Assembly: GCF_000003605.2 (NCBI RefSeq)
Contig: NW_003130854.1
Coordinates: forward strand, 2,387,552 to 2,410,255
Direction: 5' to 3'
DNA length: 22,704 nt
From: Saccoglossus kowalevskii
Taxonomy: Eukaryota; Hemichordata; Enteropneusta; Harrimaniidae
Part shown: piece by piece, positions 10,900 through 20,035 of the stretch
Layout of the letters: every line of letters starts with the position of its first letter
How positions within the stretch are numbered: position 1 is the stretch's first letter
The notes under the pieces: generated by a model
Seen by the model: the letters and a program-made list of their open reading frames with translations, nothing else
The model's database searches: none
What the model was told of the DNA's origin: nothing
Translations under genes and position numbers: made by a program

Positions 10900-11050
10900 C
10901 AGGGCTCGAAATTCAATATAGAAGCGAATGCTCTCAATGCCTCACTTGAATGCTTTAATGATCGACCTTCAATACTTCAATACAATTGCAATTAGACCAA
11001 GGTATTTTTAAAGTTTTGGTCATGAAATTGGGTAGTCCACACACGCTATC
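10900..11050. mobile_element. MITE-like dispersed repeat, copy 2 (CAGGGCTCGAAATT family)
   Basis: The copy begins with CAGGGCTCGAAATTCA, identical over 15 bases to the start of the 1358-1490 copy. It shares the internal TTTTGGTCATGAAATTGGGT block and ends near ATCAAGCGTCT, a diverged form of TTCAAGCCCT. It is longer than copy 1, and its right boundary is uncertain. Confidence 0.5.
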
Positions 11051-11299
11051 AAGCGTCTACTGCAAGAAAAATTGTCTCTAATTAAAAATAAATTAAACTG
11101 CCATACTTATTTACATTTATGCATTCAGACATGTCGATAATACAATGTAGGTGTTATAATGCTATGAATACAACTGAATTATATGGCAAAGAAATTTGCT
11201 TTTGTCACCAACCTATTTAAAGACACAGATGTCAAATCAAACCTGCTTAACAATAACATAATCTAACTCTACATTCCTGACCTCAAACAGACTTAGGGG
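11051..11299. other. AT-rich DNA with no feature recognised
   Basis: Nothing identifiable is present. Confidence 0.45.
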
Positions 11300-11382
11300 G
11301 CATGGATAAATTAAACATGTGCATGGTAAATGTAATCTCTTCGTTACGGTGAGGGTAAAAGATGATTTTTAATTACTGTGCA
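11300..11382 (+). repeat. Dispersed repeat copy A (GCATGGATAAATTAAAC family)
   Basis: The segment runs from GCATGGATAAATTAAACATG to GATGATTTTTAATTACTGTGCA. A second copy in the same orientation is at 12941-13024, with identity of about three quarters by eye. The element type is unknown. Confidence 0.55.
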
Positions 11383-12402
11383 CTGTGATGTTAATTTTGT
11401 ACACCATCCACACATTATACATGTAGGTAGGGTATGATATGCTGAAACTACAACATATCCATCCACTACATACTTTTAAAAAAAGGCAGCTTAACGAACA
11501 TTATAATATGACAATACGCATTATATTGAACTATTGTCCTATTGCAGCATGTCCCTAATCAAATATAATTCAAGTTTACATCAAATATGGTTGCCACGCA
11601 TTTTTCGTTTATTGGGCGAGGGGATAAATGTCAATTGCAGCAATAACTGGTACTTGCTCTAGACATGTTTCAGTTATTCATGGTCAATTACATCTACTTA
11701 TTTATTTCAGGCAAAAACAGCCACGTCTGTAAAATAACTTTAGTGGATCAGATAACATACTTAACACTTGATCTCAGGATATCTGGCAGCTAAAGACAAG
11801 CAATAATGAAACAACCATAATGCTAGTTACAACAATTAGACAAACAACAGTCATATTTTAGACAGGGAACATTCCTGACGCATTTATTGATATGTTAAAG
11901 GGACAGCTGATTTAAAGACTCGTGTGCAGCCATGACCTGCCATAAAAATTAGACAGCTGTCACCATTAAAATGCATAATCAGTTAAATTTATAGTATAGA
12001 CTGAGGAAATTAACAATAGTATCATTGATTGTTATCTGGTAACAACAACTATTCATAACCTGATACTCAGGTTACTACTCCAAAGATCATACTACCTTGA
12101 AGCAGAGGTGTTGTTACCTGTTCATGCACAGGAATTAAGTCCTAAGCGTTGATAACAGCACATGCAAAAACGCAAAGGCTCATGGGTAGACGCTTGCTTG
12201 TAAACAGCAACACGCTATTGACGTCTGCTGCATGTACAGTTGATGACTCCCCTGCTTTACTAAGAAACATGTCATTACCAATAATACCAATGCTTACAGA
12301 GGTATACAGTAAGTTGTTGTTTTAGAAGAAAACAAGACTGAGGGAAACGTAAGCATACGTTTTACATTGTGGATGGTGGCAGAGTTTTGGCATTGAAATT
12401 AC
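11383..12402. other. AT-rich DNA with no gene recognised
   Basis: Scattered splice-like sites on the minus strand (for example near 12075-12120) do not frame an open segment. No repeat was recognised. Confidence 0.45.
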
Positions 12403-12493
12403 CCATGAGCACTTGCAGCAATCTCTGTGAGTTTGCAATAAAAGCTACTGCTTATACGAAGTGTGAAGTCTGATATTCCAGACAGTACATCAA
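12403..12493 (-). other. Exon-like segment of uncertain reality
   Basis: On the minus strand an acceptor with a good pyrimidine tract (TTGTTGCTTTTCAG) precedes 91 nt that are open in one frame (two bases, 29 codons, two bases) and end at GG|GTAATT. The peptide includes DVLSGISDFTLRISSSFYCK. I do not recognise it. It would require a preceding exon that leaves one base, whereas the Mondo exon ending at 14596 is in phase 0, so it cannot follow that exon directly. It may be an unrelated exon or chance. Confidence 0.2.
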
Positions 12494-12776
12494 CTGAAAA
12501 GCAACAATAATCACCTTTCAAAAAATAAACCCACACAATTTTAAAACAACATAAACTGAACAAGATCTTTAAGAAAAAAAAGGGAATTGCATTCATTTGG
12601 TAAAAGAATTACCAAGATGATAGAAAAATCTTGTGAAAAAAGGTTGGCAGGTATACAAAAAGTTTATGATACTTCAGCTACTTAAACAAAGTTGACGAAG
12701 ACCATATGACAGTGTGTGCAGTTCATCACAACCAAAGTGACTCACTTCATTAAATATTCATACATCATGAATACAT

Positions 12777-12834
12777 TGGTATAAGGGTACTTACTGGTCA
12801 CAGTCAGCCAGTCACCCAGAACAGGGTTCAATTC
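12777..12834 (+). other. Possible tRNA-derived SINE remnant (Pol III A and B boxes)
   Basis: TGGTATAAGGG at 12777-12787 fits the A-box pattern TRGYNNANNGG. GGTTCAATTC at 12825-12834 fits the B-box pattern, about 40 bases downstream. The cloverleaf arms do not pair, so this is not an intact tRNA gene. A degraded SINE head is the simplest reading. Only this one copy is seen in the window. Confidence 0.35.
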
Positions 12835-12940
12835 ACTTGGAAAGTATCAGTAATCCATAGATATACTCATAAGAATGCGCACTCTGTTAAGCCAATCACA
12901 GGCCTCATAAAATGCTTTCATTACATAGCAGTCAGTCCAA

Positions 12941-13024
12941 GCATGGATAATTAAACCATGCACACGAGCAAACGTAATATCTTTATTTAGTAGAAAAGCC
13001 AAAGATGATTTTGATTACTGTGCA
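12941..13024 (+). repeat. Dispersed repeat copy B (GCATGGATAA-TTAAAC family)
   Basis: This copy matches 11300-11382 from GCATGGATAATTAAACCATG through GTAATATCTT to GATGATTTTGATTACTGTGCA. Confidence 0.55.
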
Positions 13025-13979
13025 TAAAAATGGCACTGTATAGTTTGCTCATGGTTGCAAACTTTTGTGTGAGGAGAGGGTGGGTGAAATCCTAAGAAAG
13101 AGTTTACTTTGCTGTAAACACGTTTTCTATTATCCATACCAACTTATTATGTTATTTGTCATAGAATGAGGTAGAGCCTGAAGCAAGAAGTATATTAATA
13201 TAAATGTTTTCTCCAGAAAAATGATCACATTGGGTATTGTATTTTTTGTTCAAAGTAGCCATGCTTGAAAAGCCAAGAAACACGCTAGTATTTCTGATCA
13301 ATCATGTATATTTGAACTAAAAAATAAAATATCCTTTCAAAGAGTTAACCTCATCTGACCAGCCCCACACCAAAGTATTCACATTTATTCACGTTAATTC
13401 ATCATCTTATACCATTGCAGATTTGTAAGGCAGTGAGAAAAAAATGAGATTGTGAATGTTTAATACCCACACCCACCAAAGGATTGAATGCACACAGAGA
13501 ACATGCAGAATTTCGTAACCATAAAATGTTGACCAATGTTTGGATATAGGTCTAATTTGATTACAAGCAAAATGCACAGACAAGAAAGATGTTACTTTGC
13601 TGTAGTTTTCAGTGATTTGTGGTGAATCCCAAGGAAGAGCGTTTATTGCTTGAACAAAGCTCTTGCGACATTACATAAGCTGCATACTGGTTATAACACG
13701 TGACAGGACTCAGTTATGATGAAATGCAGTATGAGAGCACCATCTACAGTTTCTCTATCATGGAAATGAAAACATCTATTGTTTGAGGTGAAGACACCAT
13801 TTGATGCAAGTATATAGAAAGGGTTTGCAGCTTGTATGGTAGGAGAAAAAGTGTAACCTCTTTTTCTGATCTAATATTAGTCAAACTTTAGAATCTGTGT
13901 TCAGCAAAAAATTTAATCTGTTTCATATGATAGATTGATTATGTTTTTACACATATTATTATTATATTTCTGTGTCTGT
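13025..13979. other. AT-rich DNA with no gene recognised
   Basis: A weak duplicated motif (GGTGAAATCCTAAGAAAGAG near 13082 and GGTGAATCCCAAGGAAGAG near 13621) is the only structure noticed. Confidence 0.45.
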
Positions 13980-14309
13980 ATTGCCATAAGTTATGGTGTC
14001 TAGCACAACGTATCTACAACCTACCGTATTAGAAAGCGCAAATTCCAAAATAAGGAATGATTATATAATACAAGATGACAAACAAAAACAAAGTTTATAG
14101 CAAGAATGTTTCATTTATCTTTCTCAGTTCAGGGCTTCATATATGAAACAGATCGGGACGATGTATAATAATAAGGTTATTACAAGAATACTCTAAAGTA
14201 TGCATACAGTACAAGATAAAGTTGATTTTCACTATGTATCCGTTGTTACTTTCATTGTACAGTCTTTATGTATAACTTTGTGGTATCCTTGCAATACTCT
14301 TGTATTATT
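13980..14309 (+). mobile_element. Dispersed repeat with internal inverted arms, copy 1
   Basis: The copy runs from ATTGCCATAAGTTATGGTGT through GGAATGATTA to a palindromic right part. Left arm 14164-14205 (TATAATAATAAGGTTATTAC..AGTATGCAT) and right arm 14265-14309 (ATAACTTTGTGGTATCCTTG..TATTATTCAG) are imperfect reverse complements. The same sequence occurs reverse-complemented at 17083-17370. There is no coding capacity, and the transposon class is unknown. Confidence 0.6.
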
Positions 14310-14595
14310 CAGCAAACTCTAGATTGTCACTTGCAAAATAATAATAATTTCCTTTCTTGAAAAGATTTCAAAGAGAACATATTCTGGAGCTACTACTACG
14401 AGATACTGAGTTTGTGTTGTGTTATTTTTACATTGCTTCACATTCCATGTACACGGCCTGGCGACGTCATTTTCTACCTCTAATACTAGTTAGACACTTT
14501 GTAACAACTAATTGGAGATTGGAGAGTTCATAGTGGGACTGCAATGTAATGGATGGTAAGGTTTAACACGAAGTATTGTAAGAAAACTAGCTTAC
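14310..14595. other. Mondo intron sequence downstream of the second exon
   Basis: This is AT-rich with no recognised motif other than the GTAAGC donor at the exon edge. Confidence 0.5.
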
Positions 14596-14669
14596 CTGTG
14601 GTGAGGCGTGCACATGGTCTGTATGTGGGGTAGCAAACTGGCACACTATAGGGTTCTTGTTTTGCTTGA
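14596..14669 (-). CDS. MLXIP-like (Mondo): Next internal exon of Mondo, PIVCQFATP block
   Basis: On the minus strand the acceptor TATCTGTTTCAG precedes 74 nt that end in CAG followed by a GTAAGC donor. Joined to the upstream exon, the split codon becomes TTC (Phe), where vertebrate Mondo proteins have Tyr, and the frame continues as KQNKNPIVCQFATP and HTDHVHASPQ. This corresponds to the YVKRRKSPVCGFVTP segment of ChREBP and the KNPVCHFVTP segment of MondoA, directly after the WRAW helix. The two exons were found independently and align in the expected order, spacing and frame, which makes the assignment strong. The exon ends in phase 0. The next conserved block (PEAVVLEG, YWK, EYHKWR) should follow at lower coordinates. 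I searched by eye for its reverse-complement codons and did not find it, so the next intron probably exceeds 14 kb. Divergence or an assembly problem is the alternative. Confidence 0.87.
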
Positions 14670-14945
14670 CTGAAACAGATATACATTTGGAATGAAATTA
14701 TAACTTATAATTGCTGCCTAGTCTGATTAAATCAGGATAATGTAAATATAACAATATATATAATGCGACCTATTTCTTACATGTAGATTCCTGAACAAAA
14801 CTTCTTCAGATTCACATCCTTCCCTAATCTACACAAATCAGCCAATTTCAACTTACACACACAGTATGTGTTTGTAAAGACTCCAAGATTGTTCAGAGAT
14901 TGTCATTGAATTTCTTAGAATTACCAACAAACTCCAAATGAAAGA

Positions 14946-15306
14946 ACAATAGGTGATTTTCCGTACAATTGCGAGATCTCGCGAGATGCATGAAAGACGC
15001 GCGTTGAACGTCTGCCGCAAAAATCGAACGATTTGATTTTGAACTAGAATTTCTTTATTTCGCAGCTTACATTGACCGGCCGATCTTCGACAGAGGAATA
15101 CCCTTACTTAATCGAAATTGTATATCATCATCAATTGGAAAGCACATTATTAAGCATGGAAATGTCCCCGAAATACTTTCGCGTTTGTCGAATCCCACGC
15201 GATGTTTGACGCGACTATGACGCTATGACCTTTGTTTGTCCTGTTTTTACGTTCGATTTCATGCATAACGCGTGATTCTCGCAGTGAACGGAAAATGGTC
15301 TATTGT
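14946..15306. mobile_element. CpG-rich element with about 48-bp terminal inverted repeats, in a Mondo intron
   Basis: The left end ACAATAGGTGATTTTCCGT-CAATTGCGAGA and the reverse complement of the right end (ACAATAGACCATTTTCCGTTCACTGCGAGA) match over about 30 bases, and similarity continues through CGCG and ATGCATGAAA. CpG is very frequent inside (ACGCGCG, TCGCG, GACGCGAC, ACGCGTG), in contrast to the CpG-poor surroundings. There is no open frame of note. These features fit a non-autonomous DNA transposon that inserted into the intron. No clear target duplication was found. Confidence 0.65.
14977..14986. promoter_or_regulatory. TCTCGCGAGA palindrome
   Basis: The ten-base palindrome TCTCGCGAGA, nested in overlapping 12-base palindromes, is the CpG-containing motif bound by BANP at vertebrate CpG-island promoters. 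Whether it acts in this intron is unknown, and a chance origin within the repeat is possible. Confidence 0.25.
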
Positions 15307-15732
15307 GTCAACACTCTCATAGCCCCCTCCCCTGGTTTCCAAAGCCCTAGCCGACAACAAAAGAATCTAGAGAACCTACACAACATTCTTTCAATGCCCA
15401 GAGATTACTAACATTAAATTTAAGAGCTGACACACCTCACAATAGATCATCTGACACCAAGAGATGGCACTAACACCAATATAACCATTCTCTAAATATT
15501 ACACAATTTTGAGGATTGGTTTCCATTTGTGACAAATCCTAGACACTCAGGTAGTCAGGTTTTAAAAATCAGTGGTCAAGATTCCCACAATTTTTTTTCA
15601 GTTCAGGAATTTCTTCTAATATCAATTTGTCAAAAAGTTGTTTTGGCCTAGAAATCAAGTACCCCAAGGACACTACAGGTAAAGTAACAGTTGTAAAAAT
15701 GCAAATCCTGGTGCCAATTTTGATGTACTTAC
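15307..15732. other. Mondo intron sequence next to the VSPKWK exon
   Basis: Apart from the GTAAGT donor at the exon edge, nothing is recognised. Confidence 0.5.
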
Positions 15733-15839
15733 ACTGTATGTGCCACGCTCTCCATATTGCATTATTTAACCGTATCTTGTCTTTCATGGACAATTTCATT
15801 CCCTTGAATGTCTTCCATTTTGGTGACACCACTTTACCG
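15733..15839 (-). CDS. MLXIP-like (Mondo): Internal exon of a Mondo (MLXIP/MLXIPL-like) transcription factor, VSPKWK/WRAW block
   Basis: On the minus strand a pyrimidine-rich acceptor ending TTTGTTGCAG precedes 107 nt that are open in one frame and followed by a strong GTAAGT donor. The exon is one base, 35 codons, one base. It reads GKVVSPKWKTFKGMKLSMKD followed by KIRLNNAIWRAWHIQ. From family knowledge this matches the Mondo conserved region of MondoA and ChREBP (SGKLVSPKWKNFKG and RLNNAIWRAWYIQY). That region lies in the N-terminal glucose-sensing module, where the WRAW helix is implicated in 14-3-3 binding. Mondo proteins pair with MLX, shuttle between cytoplasm and nucleus, and activate carbohydrate-responsive genes. 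The donor choice is fixed by the next exon: only splicing after CAG-T keeps the frame. The exon would start within a Ser codon (AG|C), which fits the family's SGK. A 110-codon open frame runs on into both introns, but only this part is coding. The preceding exon is not seen in the window. Confidence 0.88.
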
Positions 15840-17082
15840 CTGCAACAAAGAAGGATAGTAATTTTGTTAATCAGAAAAAAAAAAAGAGTGAGAATCAACA
15901 CTGAGATGTATACAGCAAATAGTTGTTATTCAGGAATCAAAATTATTTCCTAATACCATATACCGGTAGTAGCGCAGACACTTACACAAGTCACAGAGGT
16001 ATTGCTATGGTCAAAATAATACAACCAATGTGATTGTTGGTTTATATGCGCTTATATTGAAGATATGCTTCTAAGAGAGAGCAAATATACACTACATGTA
16101 TATACAGTCCTATATGATAATACTAGTATATAGTAACCCATGGGTGCATGAAATTGTGCATAAACTTGGTACCAGTAGTACTGAATATATATTTGTTCTA
16201 CAAATCCATATAACCAAAAATTTGCATTATATTATTAAAATATTATTCATTTTTATCATAGACACACTAAAGCATAAATAGCACTGTGTGCTAGATCATT
16301 AAAATACGACTTATTTTGATCATAGACACACCTCTGTCATTTATTTAGTTTATCAACAGAAACATACAAACACCAGACTGATCTGTTATGGATGGCAATT
16401 TTTTTTCTTAACTGTCTAATATCATGAACACTTACGGGGTATATCCCGTACATGTATATATACCGGTATACATATTCATAGATGATTGCAATCTGTTCAT
16501 GAGATCTCAGTGGAAATGCCATACACACTTATTCACACATAGTGGTATGTATTAAGGGGTAAACTCAAAAAAAAATATTTGCATTTACTTTCACTCACTA
16601 TAAAATAGTAAAAAATCTCCTCCATTCAAAGCAGAATAAACTACCCTTAAATAGCTGATGACTAATATTTCATTACATTTGTGATTTGAAATACGAGTCA
16701 TGAAACATTCCTATATAGTTCATGTCATCTGTATCATCAATAGGAGGCACTGGTACATTTGTACATGCAATTCTTGCTATTTCAGGAAGTCATCAGCAGT
16801 TTTACTAAAAATAGAACTGACATACATGTAACCTTTGATAGCCACCATGCACATGAAACAGGTCAATGTGAACTACATGTATGTGAATGGCAATGTTTTT
16901 CAACCATAACAACACTTTATTGTTGTGCAGTGGTGATCGTTGTGAATCCTAATGAAGCTGCCTGAACAAATTATTCCATTTTGCACAACAGTGATACACA
17001 AGCATCAATAATTTTGTTTATTTATTTGTTTGTATAAAGACAAGTGTAAGAAGACAAATTCATTATTCAGTATATACATGTA
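15840..17082. other. Probable upstream Mondo intron with a 64-bp duplication
   Basis: No upstream Mondo exon was found. ATCATAGACACAC at 16255 recurs at 16319 with matching upstream ATTAAAAT-A-TATT, a 64-bp tandem duplication spanning about 16231-16331. A 68-codon plus-strand open frame at 16759 has no recognisable features. Confidence 0.5.
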
Positions 17083-17370
17083 ATAATAATATGAGGTTAT
17101 TACGAGGATACCTCAAAGTATGCACGAAGACAGTACAGCGGCAGTATCAGCCGACGCACAACGGAGTGCATACTTTAAGGTATCCTTGTAATAGCCTTAT
17201 TATTATACATCATGGGAATGCCAAAATCCAAAATGTTTAGAACAGAATCAGCAAACTTCTTTGTGTGGAGTCTGGTCAAACCCTCGTGGCAGCCAAATTT
17301 GTTTTTATTATTAGAGGACGCTTACGCACGTAATCATTCCATATTACGGCACACTGTAACTTATGGCATT
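17083..17370 (-). mobile_element. Dispersed repeat with internal inverted arms, copy 2
   Basis: This is the reverse-complement copy of the 13980-14309 repeat: on the minus strand it reads ATGCCATAAGTTACAGTGT, then GGAATGATTA, then the palindromic part. The arms 17083-17125 (GAGGTTATTACGAGGATACC..GTATGCAC) and 17166-17207 (GTGCATACTTTAAGGTATCC..TTATTATTATA) pair over about 42 bases with few mismatches around a 40-base centre, so this copy is better preserved than copy 1. Confidence 0.65.
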
Positions 17371-18267
17371 ATGGTGAGTTGAGTTAGTGTTTGTCTTTTA
17401 GTAAAAGCATTGTGTATCTGTCAACAATGGCTCTGTCATGTTTAAATCATTTGTCTATGTAGTTCTGAGTTGAGAAATTATTGTTCTTGAGTTGTTCATA
17501 ACGTTTCTGTCTTTCATTTGAATATACATATAACTGACAATGTATTATTGTGAAATATATTTTGTCTTCTGTGTTTTTTTTTTTACATATTTTGCACATT
17601 CTTTCATCAAAAGAAAAGTAAACAGTTTTATGGGATTTGATATTTCCTGTGGAACAATGAATTTGGTTACTCAGAATGAAACTAGACAAAATATTGAACT
17701 CATCTATAAATAAAACAATTTTCCAATGACAATAAAAAGTTCTTTCATGATTAGGAATGCATTATAAAAATAAATTCCATGTATACACATAGTATGTGGT
17801 GGAATGTGCTTCTTATGAAGATACAACCTTCCCAAATTGTGCTTACACAAGGTGATTTGCATCAAAGTAATATACCGTAAATGAGGAATATATACACTGA
17901 TTTAAATTTAGCAGATTTGGTGTTGCAGAATTTTTTTTAAATTCACTGCTTAGTAAAAAAAACAATACATTATATTGTTAACCTTGGGTATTTACTAGGT
18001 TTTAACACATTGCCTGATGTCTGTGGAGGCTTTCAGCTAGAAATGTGTTATTTAGCTACCAGCAAAATAAGCAAAAACTAAAAATTGATAATTAAGCCTT
18101 AAACACTGCAATGTCAAAAAACTTCAAGATGAGCTGGAACTAGTACCCCCTAGCCACACAGACATACCGATGCAATGCCACTTAAGGTGTTGATACAAGA
18201 AGTGATACAGTAATTAGTTCAGAAAAACATTTGCTAATTTGATTGACTCGGGTCAGATAATTATAAA
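17371..18267. other. AT-rich DNA with no gene recognised
   Basis: An 80-codon minus-strand open frame at 17447-17689 is Lys/Asn-rich with no motif and is likely chance. Confidence 0.45.
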
Positions 18268-18417
18268 TGTCAATGGTTCAAACAGTGACATACCAAATAT
18301 GACAATGTCAATGGTTTAAATAACGACATACCAAATATGACATTGTCAATGGTTCAAATAACGACGTACCAAATATGACATTGTCAATGGTTCAAATAAC
18401 GACGTACCTAATACAAA
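18268..18417. repeat. 38-bp tandem repeat, four copies
   Basis: TGTCAATGGTT starts at 18268, 18306, 18344 and 18382, an exact 38-bp period. Each unit continues AAATAACGAC(A/G)TACC(A/T)AATA. The junction TGACAATGTCA is a short palindrome. Copies two to four are almost identical. Confidence 0.92.
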
Positions 18418-19229
18418 TATATGGCATGTCAATTGTACACTAGAATTTGCCTAATGCCAAGAATACATGCTCATGCACATGAAGGAATCAATTTTAATTC
18501 TTCTTGCTATGCTTATTTGTTGATGAAACAATGTTTGCATCAATGTATCATGTCATATACGCAATAAAAAGGATATTTTAACATGAAATAGAAAACGAAT
18601 ATCATAAAAGGTGTTCTTGAAAATGAGGGGCTCATCAGTTTAAGAGTTACTCCCTAGTATTGAAGAAACCATGGGAAATAATTTGTCATTACTTTTTGTT
18701 TTTATGTGCTGTTTGGATTTCTCTCTTGTTTTTCATTAAAATAACTCCATAGATAACCTGGAAAATAAATTAAGACAAAAAAGCTTTTGCAATAACAAAG
18801 ACAGGAAGTAAGACAATTTTATTTTATGTGTTGTGTAGCACTTTGATATTTGAACCTATATTTGCTATATTTAAACTAGAAAATGAAATACCCAGTACAA
18901 GCATTATTGAGCAAAAAAAAATCAACCAATTTTTACCATTAAAAGCCGTCAACCCCCCCCCCCCCATAATGTTGGTGCACAGTTTTTCACATTTTTTTTT
19001 TATTTTCATATAATTTCTTTGTTTATTTTGAACCAGATAGACATATATTCTGATAACCTTGAAGTTTTAATCAAAGTTATAGAAAAACTATGAAAAAAAC
19101 ATAATGCAGGTTTATTTTATAATATGTGACAAAGTCAGTTTTGTTGTTTGAAGGGTTAAAAGCAGGATTGTTTCAAAGCATGGGTATCAATGCCTCAATA
19201 AACAAGCTTTCATCATTCCTTGAATTACA
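18418..19229. other. AT-rich DNA with a C13 run
   Basis: A run of 13 C occurs at 18953-18965. Short open frames on both strands at 18824-19013 cross it and are not credible. Confidence 0.45.
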
Positions 19230-19442
19230 TACTGTGGAATAATTTATTTTCGCTGGAATAAATTTTCGCTGAAAAGGCTTTTTGGGCGTTTTGTATGGAA
19301 CTTATTTTCACTGATTTTTGATGAGTTTAATGTGAAATATACGGGGAAAAAGTATATTCGCCGAATTTTATTTTCACGGAATCATCCCTCCAGCGAAAAT
19401 AGCGAAAATAAATTCCAAGCGAAAATAAAGTATTCTACAGTA
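19230..19442. mobile_element. Tc1/mariner-type MITE with TA target duplication
   Basis: The element body 19232-19440 starts CTGTGGAATAATTTATTTTCGC and ends GCGAAAATAAAGTATTCTACAG, which are inverted repeats of about 22 bases with few mismatches. It is flanked on both sides by TA (19230-19231 and 19441-19442). Several TTTTCGC / GCGAAAATA iterations lie just inside both ends. At 209 bp with no open frame, it fits a miniature element mobilised by a Tc1/mariner transposase. Confidence 0.8.
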
Positions 19443-20035
19443 CACTTCTTCTGTTGATTTAGCCAAAGTGCCATTTGACATACTCCATTCAGAGATTACC
19501 CATTTATTGAATACGCTGAAATGATACATATATTGTAGAAAAAGGTCAGGCAGTTACACGCTTTATTAGAATAGTGAATAACAATCCACGGTGACATACA
19601 CTGACAAAGTATTGTCACACAGCAGATCACAAGGTTTTTAATAAGTGGATTTACAGAGTATACAATGAGTTGTCAGGAAAACATTTATTACAATGTGGCT
19701 ATTGTGGTTACATAGGTCAGTGGGAAATATGTACTTCAAAAGATACAAGGTCAACTATATAACAGTACTGACTGTATTCACAAACATTTCTATTATTTAA
19801 AAAAAAAATTGAACAGTAGTATCGTACCGAAACTAGTAGGTCGTGAACTCATTTAGCATGTTTTCAAAAACATGGTTACAAAATCCATTAGAACAAGCCA
19901 TGCATGGCACAGTCCCCGTTAGTTATCAAATTTAAGATATAAAGTTTTGTTTATAGTAATATAGCTGGAATATAAACATGTCAGGAATATGATGATTGTT
20001 TAACATTTAAATGATTGACATTTGTATCTGACAAA
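19443..20035. other. AT-rich DNA with no feature recognised
   Basis: Part of the right edge may belong to a degraded first unit of the adjacent pearl-like element, but it cannot be aligned with confidence. Confidence 0.45.

Larger units (their letters stand above)
14670..15732 (-). other. Mondo intron of 1063 nt between the two recognised exons
   Basis: The intron runs from GTAAGT at its 5' end (15732) to CAG at its 3' end (14670), minus strand. It contains a CpG-rich element with terminal inverted repeats at 14946-15306, described separately. The remainder is AT-rich and shows no coding signal. Confidence 0.85.

Noticed and set aside
15627-15953. 108-codon plus-strand open frame
   Set aside because: It is antisense to the Mondo exon, which has the splice sites and the family motifs.
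15972-16030. Possible Mondo upstream exon ending at a GTAAGT-like donor near 15980 on the minus strand
   Set aside because: The open segment (HWLYYFDHSNTSVTC) lacks a credible acceptor and does not match the expected LFECM-LAYS ending of the preceding Mondo exon.
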